Positions 12,694 through 25,177 of a DNA stretch of 64,000 nt are shown in pieces. Source of the stretch: Brachypodium distachyon. Taxonomy: Eukaryota; Streptophyta; Magnoliopsida; Poales; Poaceae. A program made the position numbers and the translations under genes. The stretch's first letter is position 1, and every line of letters begins with the position of its first letter. Under the pieces are notes generated by a model that did not search any database, was not told the origin of the DNA, and saw only the letters and a program-made list of their open reading frames with translations. The stretch is taken from contig NC_016131.3 of NCBI RefSeq assembly GCF_000005505.3, forward strand, positions 35,827,001 through 35,891,000, given 5' to 3'.

Positions 12694-13107
12694 TTGTTAA
12701 GTGTATCAAATCCCCTTTTCCTATCAAATCGGTCTTTTATGTGAGATGTCCAGATGGGGTATCTTAACATGGTATCAGAACCAAATGTCTCAAGTTCAAG
12801 TCTCAATCCCCTCGTATTTTTCCATCATTTTCCACATCCACGTCGGATGTGTTAAGTATATCAAATCTCCTCTTCTTATCATATCGGTCTTTTAGGTGAG
12901 GTGTGTAGATGGGGTATCTTAACAGGGTATTAGAGCCAAAGGTCTGAAGTTCGAGTCTAAATTCCCCGCATTTTTCCATCATTATGCACGCCCGAGCTTT
13001 TTTCTTTTTTCCACATCCCCGTCGGATGTGAAGGAGGTGTTAAGTGTATCAATTTTTTTCTTCTTACGAGACTTTTAGATAAGATCGCTAGACGGAGTAT
13101 CTTAAAG
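12694..13107 (+). mobile_element. Tandem miniature LTR element (SMART/TRIM-like), three LTRs
   Basis: Three copies of a ~75-bp sequence start TGTTAAG and the first two end CTTAACA: 12694-12769, 12850-12924 and 13038 to about 13107 (end decayed). The first is followed at once by TGGTATCAGAACC, a primer-binding site for initiator tRNA-Met. The second is followed by the mutated GGGTATTAGAGCC. Before the third copy stands a purine run (GAAGGAGG, 13030-13037). Thus LTR, ~80-bp internal region, LTR, ~113-bp internal region, LTR. Elements this small are known as TRIMs or SMARTs; they carry no genes and depend on other elements. Confidence 0.65.
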
Positions 13108-14737
13108 AGTTGTTACCGTATTGTTTTGCATGCAGCTAGATTCTGTTTTCAGCTAGAGTTCTGTTAGCTAGCTAGTAGCTGTGCCTGAGCGGACTTGGGA
13201 AGTTGGGATGCACGACACGGTCAAGTGCGCACAATGACTGCAGTAGTAAGGGCACTGGCCGGAGCTGGACTGCTGGAAAACTGGTGCAATTGCAGAAATT
13301 AAGGGCACTGGCCGGGTTTCTAGGCATAGGCCCGGGTCACCCGCCAGGTCTTGCCGCTACCAGTCGATCGGTAGTTCAGAGCCGCGACTCTGCCTCTGGA
13401 AACACTGCACACCGACGAGCACCGCGTCATTTCCCAGCGACATCATCGATATGCGTGATCTCCACCGTGAAAAAACCACTAGGCGGAGATACCAGTCACC
13501 ACTGTCTTCACCGTTGGCCGCTTATTTAAGGATATTTGCCCAGTATCCTTCTCAGGCGCCAGCAGGTAAGGGAATGAGAGGAGCATGGGGACGGCAGCTA
13601 GGGTGGTGACGGCAGCTAGAGTACATCCTAGATCCTATCATGTAATGGCTTTATGTTCATTTGGGCACATTAATGTGACAATGATAAGTAGCATTCACAA
13701 TATAAATAACCGAGATTATTCTTATGCAAAACACACTATATATCAACAATCATGTGCAAAACATATAAATATACCTAGTTTCTTAAGTGTATGGACATTC
13801 ATTTTGTCACTAGACTTTAATTGGACATATACTAACTCGATAAATCATGTACTCGCCAATCGAACTCAACGTCCGGCACACCCATCGCCCAAGTTGCCAC
13901 AGGCGCTGCACTTCCAGATGAGTTGGAGGCACCCATTATTTCTCATACAATCACTTCATGTTTGTCCCTTTCTCGACCCAGAACTCATTCAGTTAGATCA
14001 ATCTGGTGCTAAATAAGAAATTATCTGATCGATGATACTATACTACTTATCAGACAGGCCTGAACATCGCAACAAGTCTCACCAACCATTTTTTTTTACA
14101 TTTTCAGTTTCATTCACTTTATGGAGTGCATAAAATGTTATTCACATTTCTACTCACAGTTTAGAATAATGTAACGTTTCTTATACTTATTATAGCAACA
14201 AATAAATGACTATCGTTATAGCTTAACATCATTTCCATGAAATCAACTGCCACTGAGACATAGATCGATGAACACATTGATGATTAACATATATGCCGAG
14301 CCAGTTAATTATTTGATGAATTATGTGGTTAACTACATGTACTTATAACTTTTGTTGCGCATATGTACTTACAACTTTTGGTTTTCTATAATCATAAAAA
14401 TGTGGATGTGACGTTCCTTTGTATCAACTAAAATTGTTCTGCTTAAATAACAATATACTAAATTATATGGTCAGGTTATAATCTGCTACACAATTTCCTA
14501 TTCTTTTGAAGCAGGAATAAAACTATTATGTAGTATATGAGCAGGCAGACAAGAAATAGTAGAACACGGCAGTAATACAATAGCAAAACAACGCATATAC
14601 TATCATGCAGATTGCAATATGAAAATTTTCATTTCTTATATGATTAAATTATCTTCCCAATGAGAACATGACAAAAACTGGACTGATCATGCATGTAATA
14701 TATAGAGCAAGAGCAACAGCTAGTCACTCAACATAAG
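13108..14737. other. Intergenic, no gene seen
   Basis: Mixed then AT-rich DNA. A 143-codon open frame at 13585-14016 has no recognisable domain and no gene-like composition. Confidence 0.55.

Positions 14738-14783
<46 letters not shown>
14738..14783. repeat. (TA)n(TG)n microsatellite
   Basis: A short TA run passes into an uninterrupted TG run of about 36 bases. It lies about 100 bases downstream of the stop codon of the minus-strand GARP gene. Confidence 0.97.
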
Positions 14784-14785
<2 letters not shown>

Positions 14786-14889
14786 TTGTCAGGAAGCATG
14801 TGGTTAAATTAGATTAACAATCTTATTAATTAATCTCATGGTGCAGAGTGCAAGTTTTGTAAGGCCTTGGGACAAGTACTTGAAAGATC

Positions 14890-17096
14890 TCACTCCAATG
14901 CCTTGATCGACATGGTGAGATCCAAAGTACTCAGCCCCAGAGCGGCCTTCTTGCTGCGGCTATCTGTTGCAACCTCTAACCTTCTGGCATCGCCGCAGCC
15001 GCCATCGTCAACGGCAACGCAATCCCGGAGTGACAGAGACAGAGAAAGTGGCAGATTGTTGTTGTGGTTGCCCACCTCCAACTCAGCGCTGCTCCTCTTC
15101 TTGCCCCTGCCATTATTGTCTGCCTCCACGTTGGGGCTCAGGCTTAGCTGCAACTCCGGCGTCCATCCACTCGCCTCCGACGCCAATGTTTTCTTCCTCC
15201 ACGCATCTGTTTCGAATCGCGTTTCCTTAACCTCAATATTTTTGGAAGGAGCCGTCGGCTCTCGCTGCTCCTGCTTTTGCAACTGCACAGAGGCATACAC
15301 AAATATCGTTCATAACTTCATATATATTTTGTGAAAGAACCTTGCAACTTGCAATCTAACTCAAGCTATATATGTGGACAATTAATGGTACGTACCAGTG
15401 GTAGGGATCCTGATTCACGCGTTGCCCCGACGAGATCTGATGACGACGTTGTGCTAATGTTACGGCTGGGGTGGTCGCAGCCATTGCTGCCGGCGGCACG
15501 TGGCCACAAAGATGGGCTGAGCTCAAAACCAGTAGTGGTGAGCCGCGCTGCCGACATTGTCCTCGAGGTGGGCCGTGGGCTGCTGCCGATCCCGTTAATG
15601 CTTCCGACTTTTGCGCCATCTTCTGGCCTACGGTCAGCGGCGCCGCTCATTGATGCCAACGGCGACGTCCGGTTAGCGGCGTTGGCGTCCCTCGCGTTGA
15701 ACTTATCCGGCGTCGGCTTGCGGTCCTTCCTGAAGGTCATCTCGTGCACGAGTCCTTTTGCTGGAACATGGTCATTAACGGCGGCTGTCCTTGCCGCAGC
15801 CACGCGCTGGGTGAACGCCCATTCTTGATTCCTAGATACAAGGATAACAGACAAGTATTAGGGTTTCGACATGGTCATTCACATCACACAGCATTATAGT
15901 GTTTGTACTAGTTTTGATGAGTATACTGTGTTGTTGACTTGTTTTGTTGTCCTGCTTTGGGTACCTAAGACTACTGTAGTTGTTGGAGTCGAAGGTATGT
16001 ATTGCAGATGGAGGCTTCCGGCGTTGGAGGAGACCGTAAATCTGCCTAGTATCCGGCAAGTCGGCGTTTCTCGACGCCAAGATCCCGCTGTTCTCGTTCA
16101 ACCTGGAGGACAAAGAGGACCCAGCAGCTCGCTGGAAGAACATGTCGTGGAATCGATGGTCCGCTCTCCTCATGTGGAAATTCATGGGGGGAAATACTGC
16201 AGAAATTAATTGGAAAAAATCAAGGAAACGAACTCCACGAATGATATATATTTATATATGTTTCTAGCAAGCTAGCTAGGTAGCATCCTGCTGGATTAAT
16301 AATTAACCTGATGATATGGCTGCCCTCTCGTGGCTTGACTGGTGTTCTATCTTTTTGCTTCGGTACATCTGAAAAGTAGACATGCATGGATGAATAGCAA
16401 AAGGGTTAACTAGGTCCAACCCTTGTCATGTGAAGGAAAGGAAAAACTAGCCACCAAGAAGACATGAGAAGTAGGTGTTTCCTTTTCTGCTTTTACCTGC
16501 AAGTGGCTTTTTACATGAGCAATGCTGAGCCCCCTCACATTCATCATCTGAAGCACAAGCTTTGGGGTTGCTCCTATATATCAACAAAAGTAACACAAAA
16601 ATCGTTTAGATGAATCACGGACAAAGGAGAAATTAATTGTGAGAATTTATATAAAGAGATCGATGCACCACAACAAAAACAATCCATATACTAGGAGTGG
16701 GGATTTCTTACTCTCTTGGCCGCCCAGCCGCTCGACAGCGCGGAGGAACGCCATGTGGAGGTCAGGCGTCCACCGGAGCCGGGGGTGCTTAGACCGGTTG
16801 TACTGCCGCACCGTCGGCACCTTCTCGCAGCCGTCCATGTCGCCCTTTCTGCTGTCCGAATCGTTGTTTGTGCTGCTGTTGTTGCTGGAATTCCTTCCTC
16901 CTGCAACCTCACTTGTGCTACCACCACCACCGTTGTCATCGTCGTCAGCATCGTTGTAGTACATGTTCCCAGCCTCACTGAAATCCTCGTTGAGGTCCAG
17001 GGTCGCCAGTGGTACGGCGTTGTCCCAGGTTCCCGTTCCCTTACCATCATCTTCAAGAATCTCCACCACCTCCTGCTTCTCCTTCACCTCCCCCAT
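14890..17096 (-). CDS. GARP (G2-like/MYB-SHLQMYR) transcription factor with EAR-type repression motifs
   Basis: Six exons on the minus strand: 17096-16712, 16573-16497, 16368-16308, 16196-15965, 15831-15396 and 15282-14890. All introns are GT-AG and every junction keeps frame, giving 527 residues. The ATG at 17096 is the first after an in-frame TAA. Residues about 102-160 form the single MYB-like GARP DNA-binding domain (PRLRWTPDLHMAFLRAVERL, ATPKLVLQMMNVRGLSIAHV, KSHLQMYRSKK), with introns splitting it as in other family members. EAR-like motifs occur at both ends: LATLDLNE (residues 30-37), LQLSLSPN, LPLSLSLSL and LSTLDLTMSIKALE at the C terminus. In the family these recruit TOPLESS-type co-repressors, so a nuclear repressor is likely. 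It resembles the plant clade with MOF1/MPH1-like and At2g40260-like proteins; orthology is not established. Confidence 0.93.
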
Positions 17097-20011
17097 GCCC
17101 CTCCTGGACTCCACCACCACCTTCTTCTTGACCCCTAATTAAGTCTAACCCACCATGTTAAGACTGGAATGACGATGTGGGAGCTAGTAGGAACCGGGAA
17201 GGAAGAAGAGGGGAATGTCTTGGGAATAATTGGTAGGGAGAGGGGGAAAGAAGATAGCATAAGCAAGCTACTTAAGGATGCAGAAATAATTTAAGGGACG
17301 GGGGAAATGGACAAGTAGTCTGCATTGACTAATTTTCTGGACTGGTATTCCGTCTGTTCCCTTTTTCTATAGATTGAAGGAATTGGGGCGTATACTACTG
17401 TTGTTATTTTGTGATGGGTGCTGGGGAATTTATTATTTGATGTGGGGCCCTACACACTGACTATCAGTTGGCTAATGACTGGCTGAAAGTTAAGCAAAAG
17501 GAGAACGTTGACACTTTCTACTGGACTCTTAGTGATAACAATTGTTTCTCTTGTGTTTTGCAGCATTAGTTGTGTGCCTAATTAACCATGCATGCATGGT
17601 ATAAGTGTGTGGTAATAGTCCCTCGGCTCCCAAAGTATGGCGTATATATAAGTTCGTCATAAAGAGATTTTTAAAGTTCCATCAAGTCTATAGGAAAAGA
17701 TTAATTAACATATCATCTAAAATACCAGATCAATATAGCATCCTACGTGCTAGATATTCATTGAATATATAAATTCTTATGGTCAGTTTATTTTACCATA
17801 GATATACATACTTTTTAGCTATACAGTCTTGGTCTGAATTTACATATTTAGGTGAGGAAGTCCGGCCGGGATTTCTTAATTAATAAGTGAATATCCCCCC
17901 GGCCCCACCTTCAGAACCATTATTGTGCGACATAGGAAGTTAATATTTTATCAGAATGGTTTTGAACGATCAACGAGTATGAAACGAGAGTTTGACTCAG
18001 GTCTGCAGAAATAAATACAATTTAATTTCTTGGGTACGTATAGCACCTCGGCCCCATGCATGATGTGATCAAGCTGATGACTCTGCTAATGACGATGTCG
18101 ACGTTTGGCAAAAGAATTCTACGCATATTTAGTTTAGACCAGCTTGTAAACTCTCCTTTCACTAGCTACAACTAGAATGTTCATACATTCCAGCCGAGAA
18201 CATTTTCGAAAGTGGCGTCCGATTCCATGCTACATTTCTCCTAGTTCCGCTCGCTACTGTATGAGAGAAATCCTTGTAATAGCTTTTTCCAATCTAGCCA
18301 GGGTTTCATGTTCAAATTTTCAGCAAGCTAGCCTTCCGATATTCATATAGTAGCAAAAATAATTTAAGGTTTAAATTTCAACAAATTTCGGTAATTTTGG
18401 CGTGCCTCAAAATTTTAGCCTCTTGGTAAAAAAATGTCGTTTTGATTCAAATTTGAGCTCAACCAAAATAGTTCATATATACTCGATCCATCCTAAAATC
18501 TAGTAGGTCAATTTTCTATTTTGATCGAAAACCAAGAAATTAACTTGTGCTAGACAAATCTATGTTCTGCTCTAGTTTTGATAAATTTTGGGGGATTCAA
18601 ATACAGAATTCCGAAATAGGTTCTCAAAGATTCCCTTAATTTCAGTCATTTTGGTGTATACCAAAGTTTTTGTCCAAAACAACATTTTAAAACCTTGCAA
18701 ACTAAAACATTCCTTCACAATTTTGACAATTTAAATATAAGCAAATTTAAATTGGGGGTAGATGTTCATGACGTTTTTTGGGTTATTGAGGCAAAATTAT
18801 GTTTGGGGTACTGCGTCTTCCTTCCTGAGATAAGCTATTTCAAGGATCGATCGAGATACTATTATTGTTGAAAACTTCACGGTTTTACTAGCTTTCCACA
18901 CGTTCCACAGCACATGTACGATGGCCTCGCTGAACAATAAGTAATTTACTCATTTGCCTTTAGGAATGGATGGATCGAGATAGACGGTTCTTTTACAAAG
19001 GCAACGCCGGCAAAGAACTGATCACATATTATCTTATCGATCGACTTTGATAGTTTGATGCGATGTATCTGCAGCCTAATTAACGAAAAGAACCTTTTAT
19101 ACAATGTTTTTATGTGTTAATTCCAACCTACCTAGCTCTATCAAGTGAAACCTTGCAAACCAAGAAATTCACCCTGGCCTTCATCTGGTGGCGAGATGAC
19201 ATGCTTAATTGCTACAGGCCGCAGCAGCCTTAAGATATTTTCTCCTAGGCTATATGCACCGAGAGGTGGTAGCTAGTTACTAGCTCATAGCTCATGTGAC
19301 CGAACAAACGGCCAATCTGTCACGGAACCAAAAGCATTTAGATTTTCTAAGCTGTTTCGATTGGGTCGCTGACCCCCTTGTCTCGTGGATCTGAGTGTCC
19401 TGTCCGTGATAAAACAAAGCCTTGTTAGTTGACCTCTGTATGCACGAATAGCCTGCAAATACTGTCACTTTCTCACATGAGAGGATCCTTTCTTTTTATT
19501 AAATTAGCTACTTGTTCAGAAAAAAAGATAAGTTAATTGAGTTGGTCAGTTGATGACATGCATGCTAATTTGTTTTTTTCTTTCAGAAACTGATGTCTAC
19601 TTCTCGGAGGTAGATTCCTTTTGCTTGTAGAGAATGAGTCCCAGTTGGACATTCTTATCGAGGATTTCAACAAAAGAGACCTAGCTATCCTGAAGTGTCA
19701 TTTTTGGCCTTGGTGGGGTCAGACTAAAATTTAAGAGACGATCGAGTCAAGAGAAAATTTGACGTCCAGATCCATCAGCTTATGATATAAGTCATATTTC
19801 CTCGCAAAAAAAAGGATAAGTCATATTTAATTTAATTTCTGTATAATTCGGGGAGACATCTAAAGTGACCAGGGTAGCCAGATTGTTTTCTACGTGCAAG
19901 TTCAGCGCGTGACAAATCAATAATTGTTTTGTCAGGTCCCAAATGGACCAACAAATGAAAAGGGTAGGTGCTAGTTGAGAGCACACATAATCTTTCAGTT
20001 TCATCATTAAT
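17097..20011. other. Intergenic and 5' flank of the GARP gene; no gene seen
   Basis: AT-rich DNA with no supported coding region. In the minus-strand leader a tiny upstream ORF (start codon at about 17156, then two codons and a stop) precedes the GARP start. A single MITE-like end (CCCTCGGCTCCCAAAGTATG, about 17621) has no partner that I could find. Confidence 0.5.
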
Positions 20012-21310
20012 TGTTAGAATTTTGACCAACATGGCCCAGCCCATTTAGGTTATGTCAATAATTCCTATAAATTACAAAGTCCCATTTGGCCCATTCATGC
20101 ACGGCAATAGGTGGAAATAAAGTTTAGTCCCACGTTGTTAGTTTACAGCGAGTTGGATTCTACTTGTTCTATGAGCATGAGAAGAGAACACCTACAAGCG
20201 CACTACTCCTCCTCCCTGCCTCGTCCAGGCGCGGGTTTCGGTAATGAGCCGAGGGACCTATGCCACCACCGAGTGGATTGAACCTAGGTAAAAACTTGTG
20301 TTCTTGTGGGATTCGTGTAGGTCAACGTCGGGACTCCTAGCGCCCACCGCCGAACAACTAGGGGGTGTGCTTCATCCCGGTGTCTTAGTTTGAAAGGGCA
20401 TTTTTCTCCTAAGTGGTTTTGGTGGTGATGACAACATGTTGTGTGAACTAATCGTGCGCTAAGTATTTCAGATCTGATATCAAATGGCGCAAAACGATTC
20501 GACGTCCTCAAGATGGAAAAGAAGCGTAGTGGAGTTTAGCACTATTTTTGTTTATTGAGTCGTAAGAACTCCATACTATTAAGAGGAAGTCCACATGTGA
20601 AGGTAATGGGTGAATCGCTTTTCACGTACACAAACAAACATCTTGCACCCACATAAAGCCTACCCAATAGTGAGAGAGAACAACTTTTAATCTAGCTGGT
20701 GTGCTTGTGTTTGCCCAGGTCCTGAAGTTCCGATGGGGTTCCGGTCACCCGGAACTTCCACCCTACCTCCGAACCAGTTCCGCGACGCTACTGGAATCCA
20801 GTGTGGATTTTCGGAGGTTGAGCTGGAACTTCCGGTGACCAGCGGAAGTTCCGCCCCTGGAACTCGCAGTGCATAACGGTTAGATTTTGGGAAGTCCATA
20901 TAAATAACCCTTTGTCCCAACAGGTATCTGGCCCGAGCTCGAAGCCAAGAACAGCCCCCTCTCTCCAAAGAACTCCATAAGCTTAAATCTACTAGATCTC
21001 CCTCCACAGAGCTTCCCCCTTGTTGATTCTTTGAGGATTGGAGGAGAAGAGTTAGATCTAGGGTTTCACCAAGTCACAAAGTTAATTGCCCTTGTTTTTC
21101 TTATGGATTTCGTTTCTCTTGGATCGTTGGGAACCCTAAACGGAAGCGGTTGCCTCGTGCTCTCCCTTTGTGTTGTGGAGCTCGAGAATTGGATTGGGAG
21201 CCTCCAATTAAGTTGTGGAGAGAGATTTGGTCAAGTTTGTAAGGGTCCGGACTTTGCCCTCAAGGAAACCATTAGTGGAACTCACCTCACCTTTGTGGTG
21301 TTGTGAGAGA
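20012..21310 (+). other. LTR-like remnants of Copia type (unassigned)
   Basis: The stretch begins TGTTAGAATTTTGACC (20012) and contains the phrase TTTAGTCCCACGTTG (20128) and, around 20720-20870, several GGAACTTCC/GGAAGTTCC motifs in both orientations. Such motifs are common in LTRs of grass SIRE-type Copia elements. No coding domain, no matching second LTR and no target duplication were found. Confidence 0.3.
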
Positions 21311-22013
21311 AGAATAGAGTGAGCGAGACAGCTTAGCATTGAGATCTTTTACGGTACCTTTATGAGGCATTCATTTTATTAGATCCGAGGGCCCATATTA
21401 ATTTGTAGCGGTGGTAAAAACATGAGTATCAAAACCGAGTAGTAGAGTTCGATAATTCTGAAAATACTCCTGCATGACAAGGCAAAAGAAAGAGAAAATC
21501 CCGCAGTTTCCTGTTGGCCCAGGCCCATTTGACCGAGTGAGTCGTCTCCCTCATCCTCTCGATCACTTGAAACACGGCGAGTAGTTCCTCGTCCACTCAC
21601 GCTGCGCAAACGAGGAATGGAGTCATCTAAAAAAGTGAGGAACAGAGTCGGCCGGCCTAATACCGGGGAAGGAGCGGCACAAGGCATCGGGAGAGAAACG
21701 TGTCGGTGTCTTGGGGGCGGAGGTGGTACAGTAGCATGGAGCGAATGGCAAGGGGTCCAGGAAAGCGTGCACAGGGGCGAGCATGACAAGGGAGAGGACG
21801 TGGCGGCGCTGAGTTCTTTCACGATGGGGTGGAGTCTGGATGCGATCGATCTATCCACGCCGATCTACCGTTTTGGGCCTCATGGGCCTCATCCAGTTAG
21901 GCTTATGAAAATTCTCATGCACGTAAAAAGTCTAAATTAGCCCTGGTAATCAACTTTCTACTACTCTTTTCTTCTCGTGGTATCAAAAGGTACGGTAAAT
22001 TTTTTCTATCATT
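21311..22013. other. Intergenic, no gene seen
   Basis: Mixed composition, no recognisable domains on either strand. Confidence 0.5.
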
Positions 22014-23321
22014 TCTATACCAATATATTAAATTGGAGTTCGTGGTGATGGTACGGGCGTCGCGGTACATCATTTCACCGAAATTACGAATCTACCACTG
22101 CTGTCCCCACGCGTCTTTTAATCCCGGTTCCTGCGGTCCTCAAGCGCAGAAATAACACGTACCGCCCAAAAAAGAAAAAAAACCAATAGAGCCCTCCTCG
22201 CTCCTCCTCCTCTCCTTCGAATCTCACCTCCACCCCCTGCCCGATCTGGATCTCGACAGCGCTCGCCACCGCTCTTGGTCGTCTCCACCAGCTCGTGCGC
22301 ATCGGCGGCGTCCATGCACGGAAGGCGGCTGTGGACCCGCGGCTCCGTCGCGTGCCCCGACCGCTGCCTCCGCCGGCTCGTGCACGCCGGTGGCTCCCCG
22401 CGGGACTTGGACGGCAATGGGATGAGCCTGAGGCCGGGATGGCGGTGGCCTCTCGCAAGGCAACAGGGACCGTGTCGGCGCGAGTCATCGGTGGCCCTCC
22501 CGACGGGCAGTGGCGCGTGGCGACCAGTGGCTGGGACGCGATGGGTGGGCGGCGCGCGGGCGCGGCGAACGGACGGACAAGGCTGCGAGAGGACGCAGGC
22601 GGTGGCGCACAGGCGTACCAGGCGGCAAGTGGGATCAGGTGGCGGGAATCTATGGGCGGAGACGGTGCGCACAAGCAGGCGGCCACGCGTGACGGCGCGA
22701 TGTTCAGTGACTGGATGAATCGGGACGGGGAGAGGAGGAGTTTGCACTCAGGATGGATGGAGAGGGTAGTCAGAGGGAGAGCGAGAGAAATTGGGAGAAG
22801 GGATAGGAGAGCAGGGCAAGTATCCATTAAGCAAAATTTTATACTGCCGCTTGCTTTATGTGATGGCTGCTGTTGCTGCTTGCTGTCTTGATCAATATAC
22901 CGATGCTTGTTGTTTAAATCATCACCACACGGGGAGGTCGAGCGGCTTGAACGGATGAAAGTGATAAACATTATCATTGCTACTTGTTCTTCATTGTTCA
23001 TGATTATATTGAGAATCACTTCATGAATTCAGCAAAAAAAGTTAAAAAACGCACACACATGACTTTTCAAGTGTGGTGTATGTGAGAATAGTGATAACCT
23101 GGAGGTAGAGAGCAAAAGACTTGAGCATTTGTCACTTTCTTTTTACACGGGATATAGAAGTGAGACAAGTGCAAAAGGAAAAGAGACCAGAATATAGCCT
23201 ACAAAAATAAACATATCATAATCGTTATATACATATGGGCTCATCAAACACATCAACATTTAATTTGACGTTTTAATAAAATTTTCCGTTGTTCCGTAGC
23301 AACGCACGGGTCTTTTGCTAG
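22014..23321 (+). mobile_element. Non-autonomous Helitron, copy 1
   Basis: It starts TCTATACCAATATATTAAATTGG and ends with a short hairpin region (GTTGTTCCGTAGCAACGCAC), then CTTTTGCTAG followed by T. These are typical grass Helitron termini. A second copy (32252-33299) shares both ends and the GC-rich interior (about 22190-22790). No replicase/helicase (RepHel) is encoded, so it relies on an autonomous partner. The base before the 5' end is T, not the expected A, suggesting a point change in host or element. It is about 260 bp longer than copy 2, with extra sequence at about 22830-23160. A long minus-strand open frame (23019-22084) appears compositional. Confidence 0.85.
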
Positions 23322-23402
23322 TACGTATAGTATAAGTGTAAAAGAAATAACCATGTGAACCATACATGCAGTGTGCTCATGGTTGCTGGCATCAGTAATC
23401 TC

Positions 23403-24080
23403 TCATTTTTCTTTTCATTTTTTTTCTTTTCGAAAAAGGGATCTACCTGGCCTCTGCATCGAAATGATCCACACATCCAATTTATTGCAAACTTAAATCA
23501 TCTCACTACATCAATCATGGATCACACAAAGTGGATACAAAAATAAGCCGAACAAAGCAGAGATCTTGAGAAAAATGTTTATGCATCCTGCAGTCTACCA
23601 ACAAGCCGCCAGCCAGCCTGGTTGGAGATATCCCGAGCGACCATCTACAGCCTGGTGCACTCAGAAGCCGAATGCTCCTGCTTGTCCACAAGGAGGAGGA
23701 AAGACCATAGGCGGATCAGTGATGTGGCCCTGAAGATAACCCGCAGAAAGTGAACAATTCTGGATCTGTTGAAAATAACATCATTCCTGCTCTTACAAAT
23801 AGCGTACAAACTGTAGACACTTTCACCCGTACGTGAGCTTTATTCTTTTTGTCTACCCCATTTAACCAATTTCCAAACATATTAAAAATATTTGTTGTTG
23901 GGGGGAGAGGGGGGGGGGGGCAAATTAAAAGCAAAGTAAATAATTCTCCAAACCAGTTAGGCATAAGGACACGAGATAAAAAAATGTTGAATGGACTCGT
24001 CCTGATCACAAAACAACATTTCCATACATCAATGGATCAGACAATAATCTTCAAAAAGAATGTGGTAACACTTGTCTCAA
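23403..24080 (-). pseudogene. LINE 3' fragment (end of ORF2, zf-RVT region, UTR and tail)
   Basis: On the minus strand the piece around 24010-23716 reads NIFNMFGNWLNGVDKK and neighbouring residues. These match the region after the zinc-binding motif of a common plant LINE ORF2 (usual form: NMFGNWL, then an IWN-RND stretch). Further out of frame come RATSLIRLWSFLL and SNQAGWRL-like residues (23740-23610). The 3' UTR follows and ends in a T-run on the plus strand (23403-23432). The copy is 5'-truncated and frameshifted. A purine/G-run lies at 23900-23920. Confidence 0.75.
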
Positions 24081-24930
24081 GCCACATGCATGTAAATGCT
24101 CAGCTGTCCTATCTCCCCGTCCCTTTTCCCACGGTACAAACGGTGGCATTCCAGCGTGAACCTCTGTAGCTCTGAGCTACATTCTAAAAGAAACTCTCTC
24201 TGTTCTAAAATATAACTCGTATAGATTTGTGCACTTGGATCAAGCCAGCTTTCGTTTCTACTGCATGACCACTCATATTGGGTTAATAATAAATGGATAT
24301 GAGTAGTTATTAGCCGGGTACAGGTACCAATAAAAAAATGAGATATATTGTGAAACAAATAAAAAACATTTATACACGTTGTATCGTGGAATGGAACGGT
24401 GTGTAAAAGTGAATTTTGGTCAGTGCGTCGCGGTCGCGGCATGGGACAAATTGACAACGTACAATTTGCTCTTTCGATGGAGGCATTTGTTTAGACATGC
24501 AGCTAGGCACCAAGTTGTATGCGTGTTTCCTGTCATGACGTGATCTGCTTGTCAAGATAGCCTAGGCGGTGGAGAAGGTCAACCGTGTGACCTTGGAATC
24601 GTTCACCCAACCACACAGAATGCTGTCAGGATTCGGTGACAGGCTATGTGAGCCTCGATCGTTGGACATGCTTAGGGACTTGAGACGGATGAATGTTTTA
24701 TTTGCATCCCGAGAAATTCCAACCTTGCATGTCGGCATGGTAATGATGCCAAAACATACGGAGCTAGTATATGCTGCCATACCCATGCGTGTTTAAACTT
24801 ATTTCCACAGGATTGATGATTAAAAAGTAACCCAGTCATGCTGTTTTATTTCGTTTGGAAAGGGCCGATATTTAGTTCAACTCCCACAATCACTAAAAAC
24901 ATCGATCTAAACAGGGGCTAAACTTGAAAC
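24081..24930. other. Intergenic; possible single Stowaway end
   Basis: No gene is supported. The phrase CTCTCTCTGTTCTAAAATATAA near 24193 looks like one end of a Stowaway-type MITE; no opposite end was found. Confidence 0.4.
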
Positions 24931-24986
24931 TACGCCCGTTTCTAAATACTTGTCATGATTAGTGCAATATTTAGAAACAGAGTGAG
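24931..24986. mobile_element. Tiny Stowaway-like MITE relic
   Basis: CGCCCGTTTCTAAATA on the left and TATTTAGAAACAGAGTGAG on the right are inverted copies separated by about 20 bases, with TA on the left flank. It resembles the outer ends of Stowaway elements with most of the middle lost. Confidence 0.5.
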
Positions 24987-25177
24987 AAAGTGCCAGTAAC
25001 AAGGCCTAGCTATATACAGGTACACAGGCTCTAAACCGAGCAAATAGAGGGCTACGCTGACCGAGTCCTAGACACCCCCGGTGCGGATAATTTTTACATT
25101 TTTTTCATGGAACAGTGGGCGTAATTTATGTTACATAAATATTTGTAAAAAAGTTTTGGCAAAAATATGACCTTTAA

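Noticed and set aside
13585..14016. 143-codon open frame on the plus strand
   Set aside because: No recognisable domain, no splice or promoter context, composition changes along it.
14738..14783. TG run as a Z-DNA or regulatory element of the GARP gene
   Set aside because: An ordinary microsatellite downstream of the stop codon; nothing else supports a function.
17613..17800. Possible Stowaway left end (CCCTCGGCTCCCAAAGTATG)
   Set aside because: No right end or TA duplication found.
22084..23019. A 311-codon minus-strand open frame across Helitron copy 1, with a shorter counterpart (32950-32246) in copy 2
   Set aside because: Both are arginine/proline/serine-rich, lie in a GC-rich block with open frames on several frames, and are not kept in the same frame along their length. 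No domain is visible.
24569..24796. 75-codon plus-strand frame with an almost equal minus-strand frame
   Set aside because: Both strands are open over the same stretch and neither has a recognisable domain.
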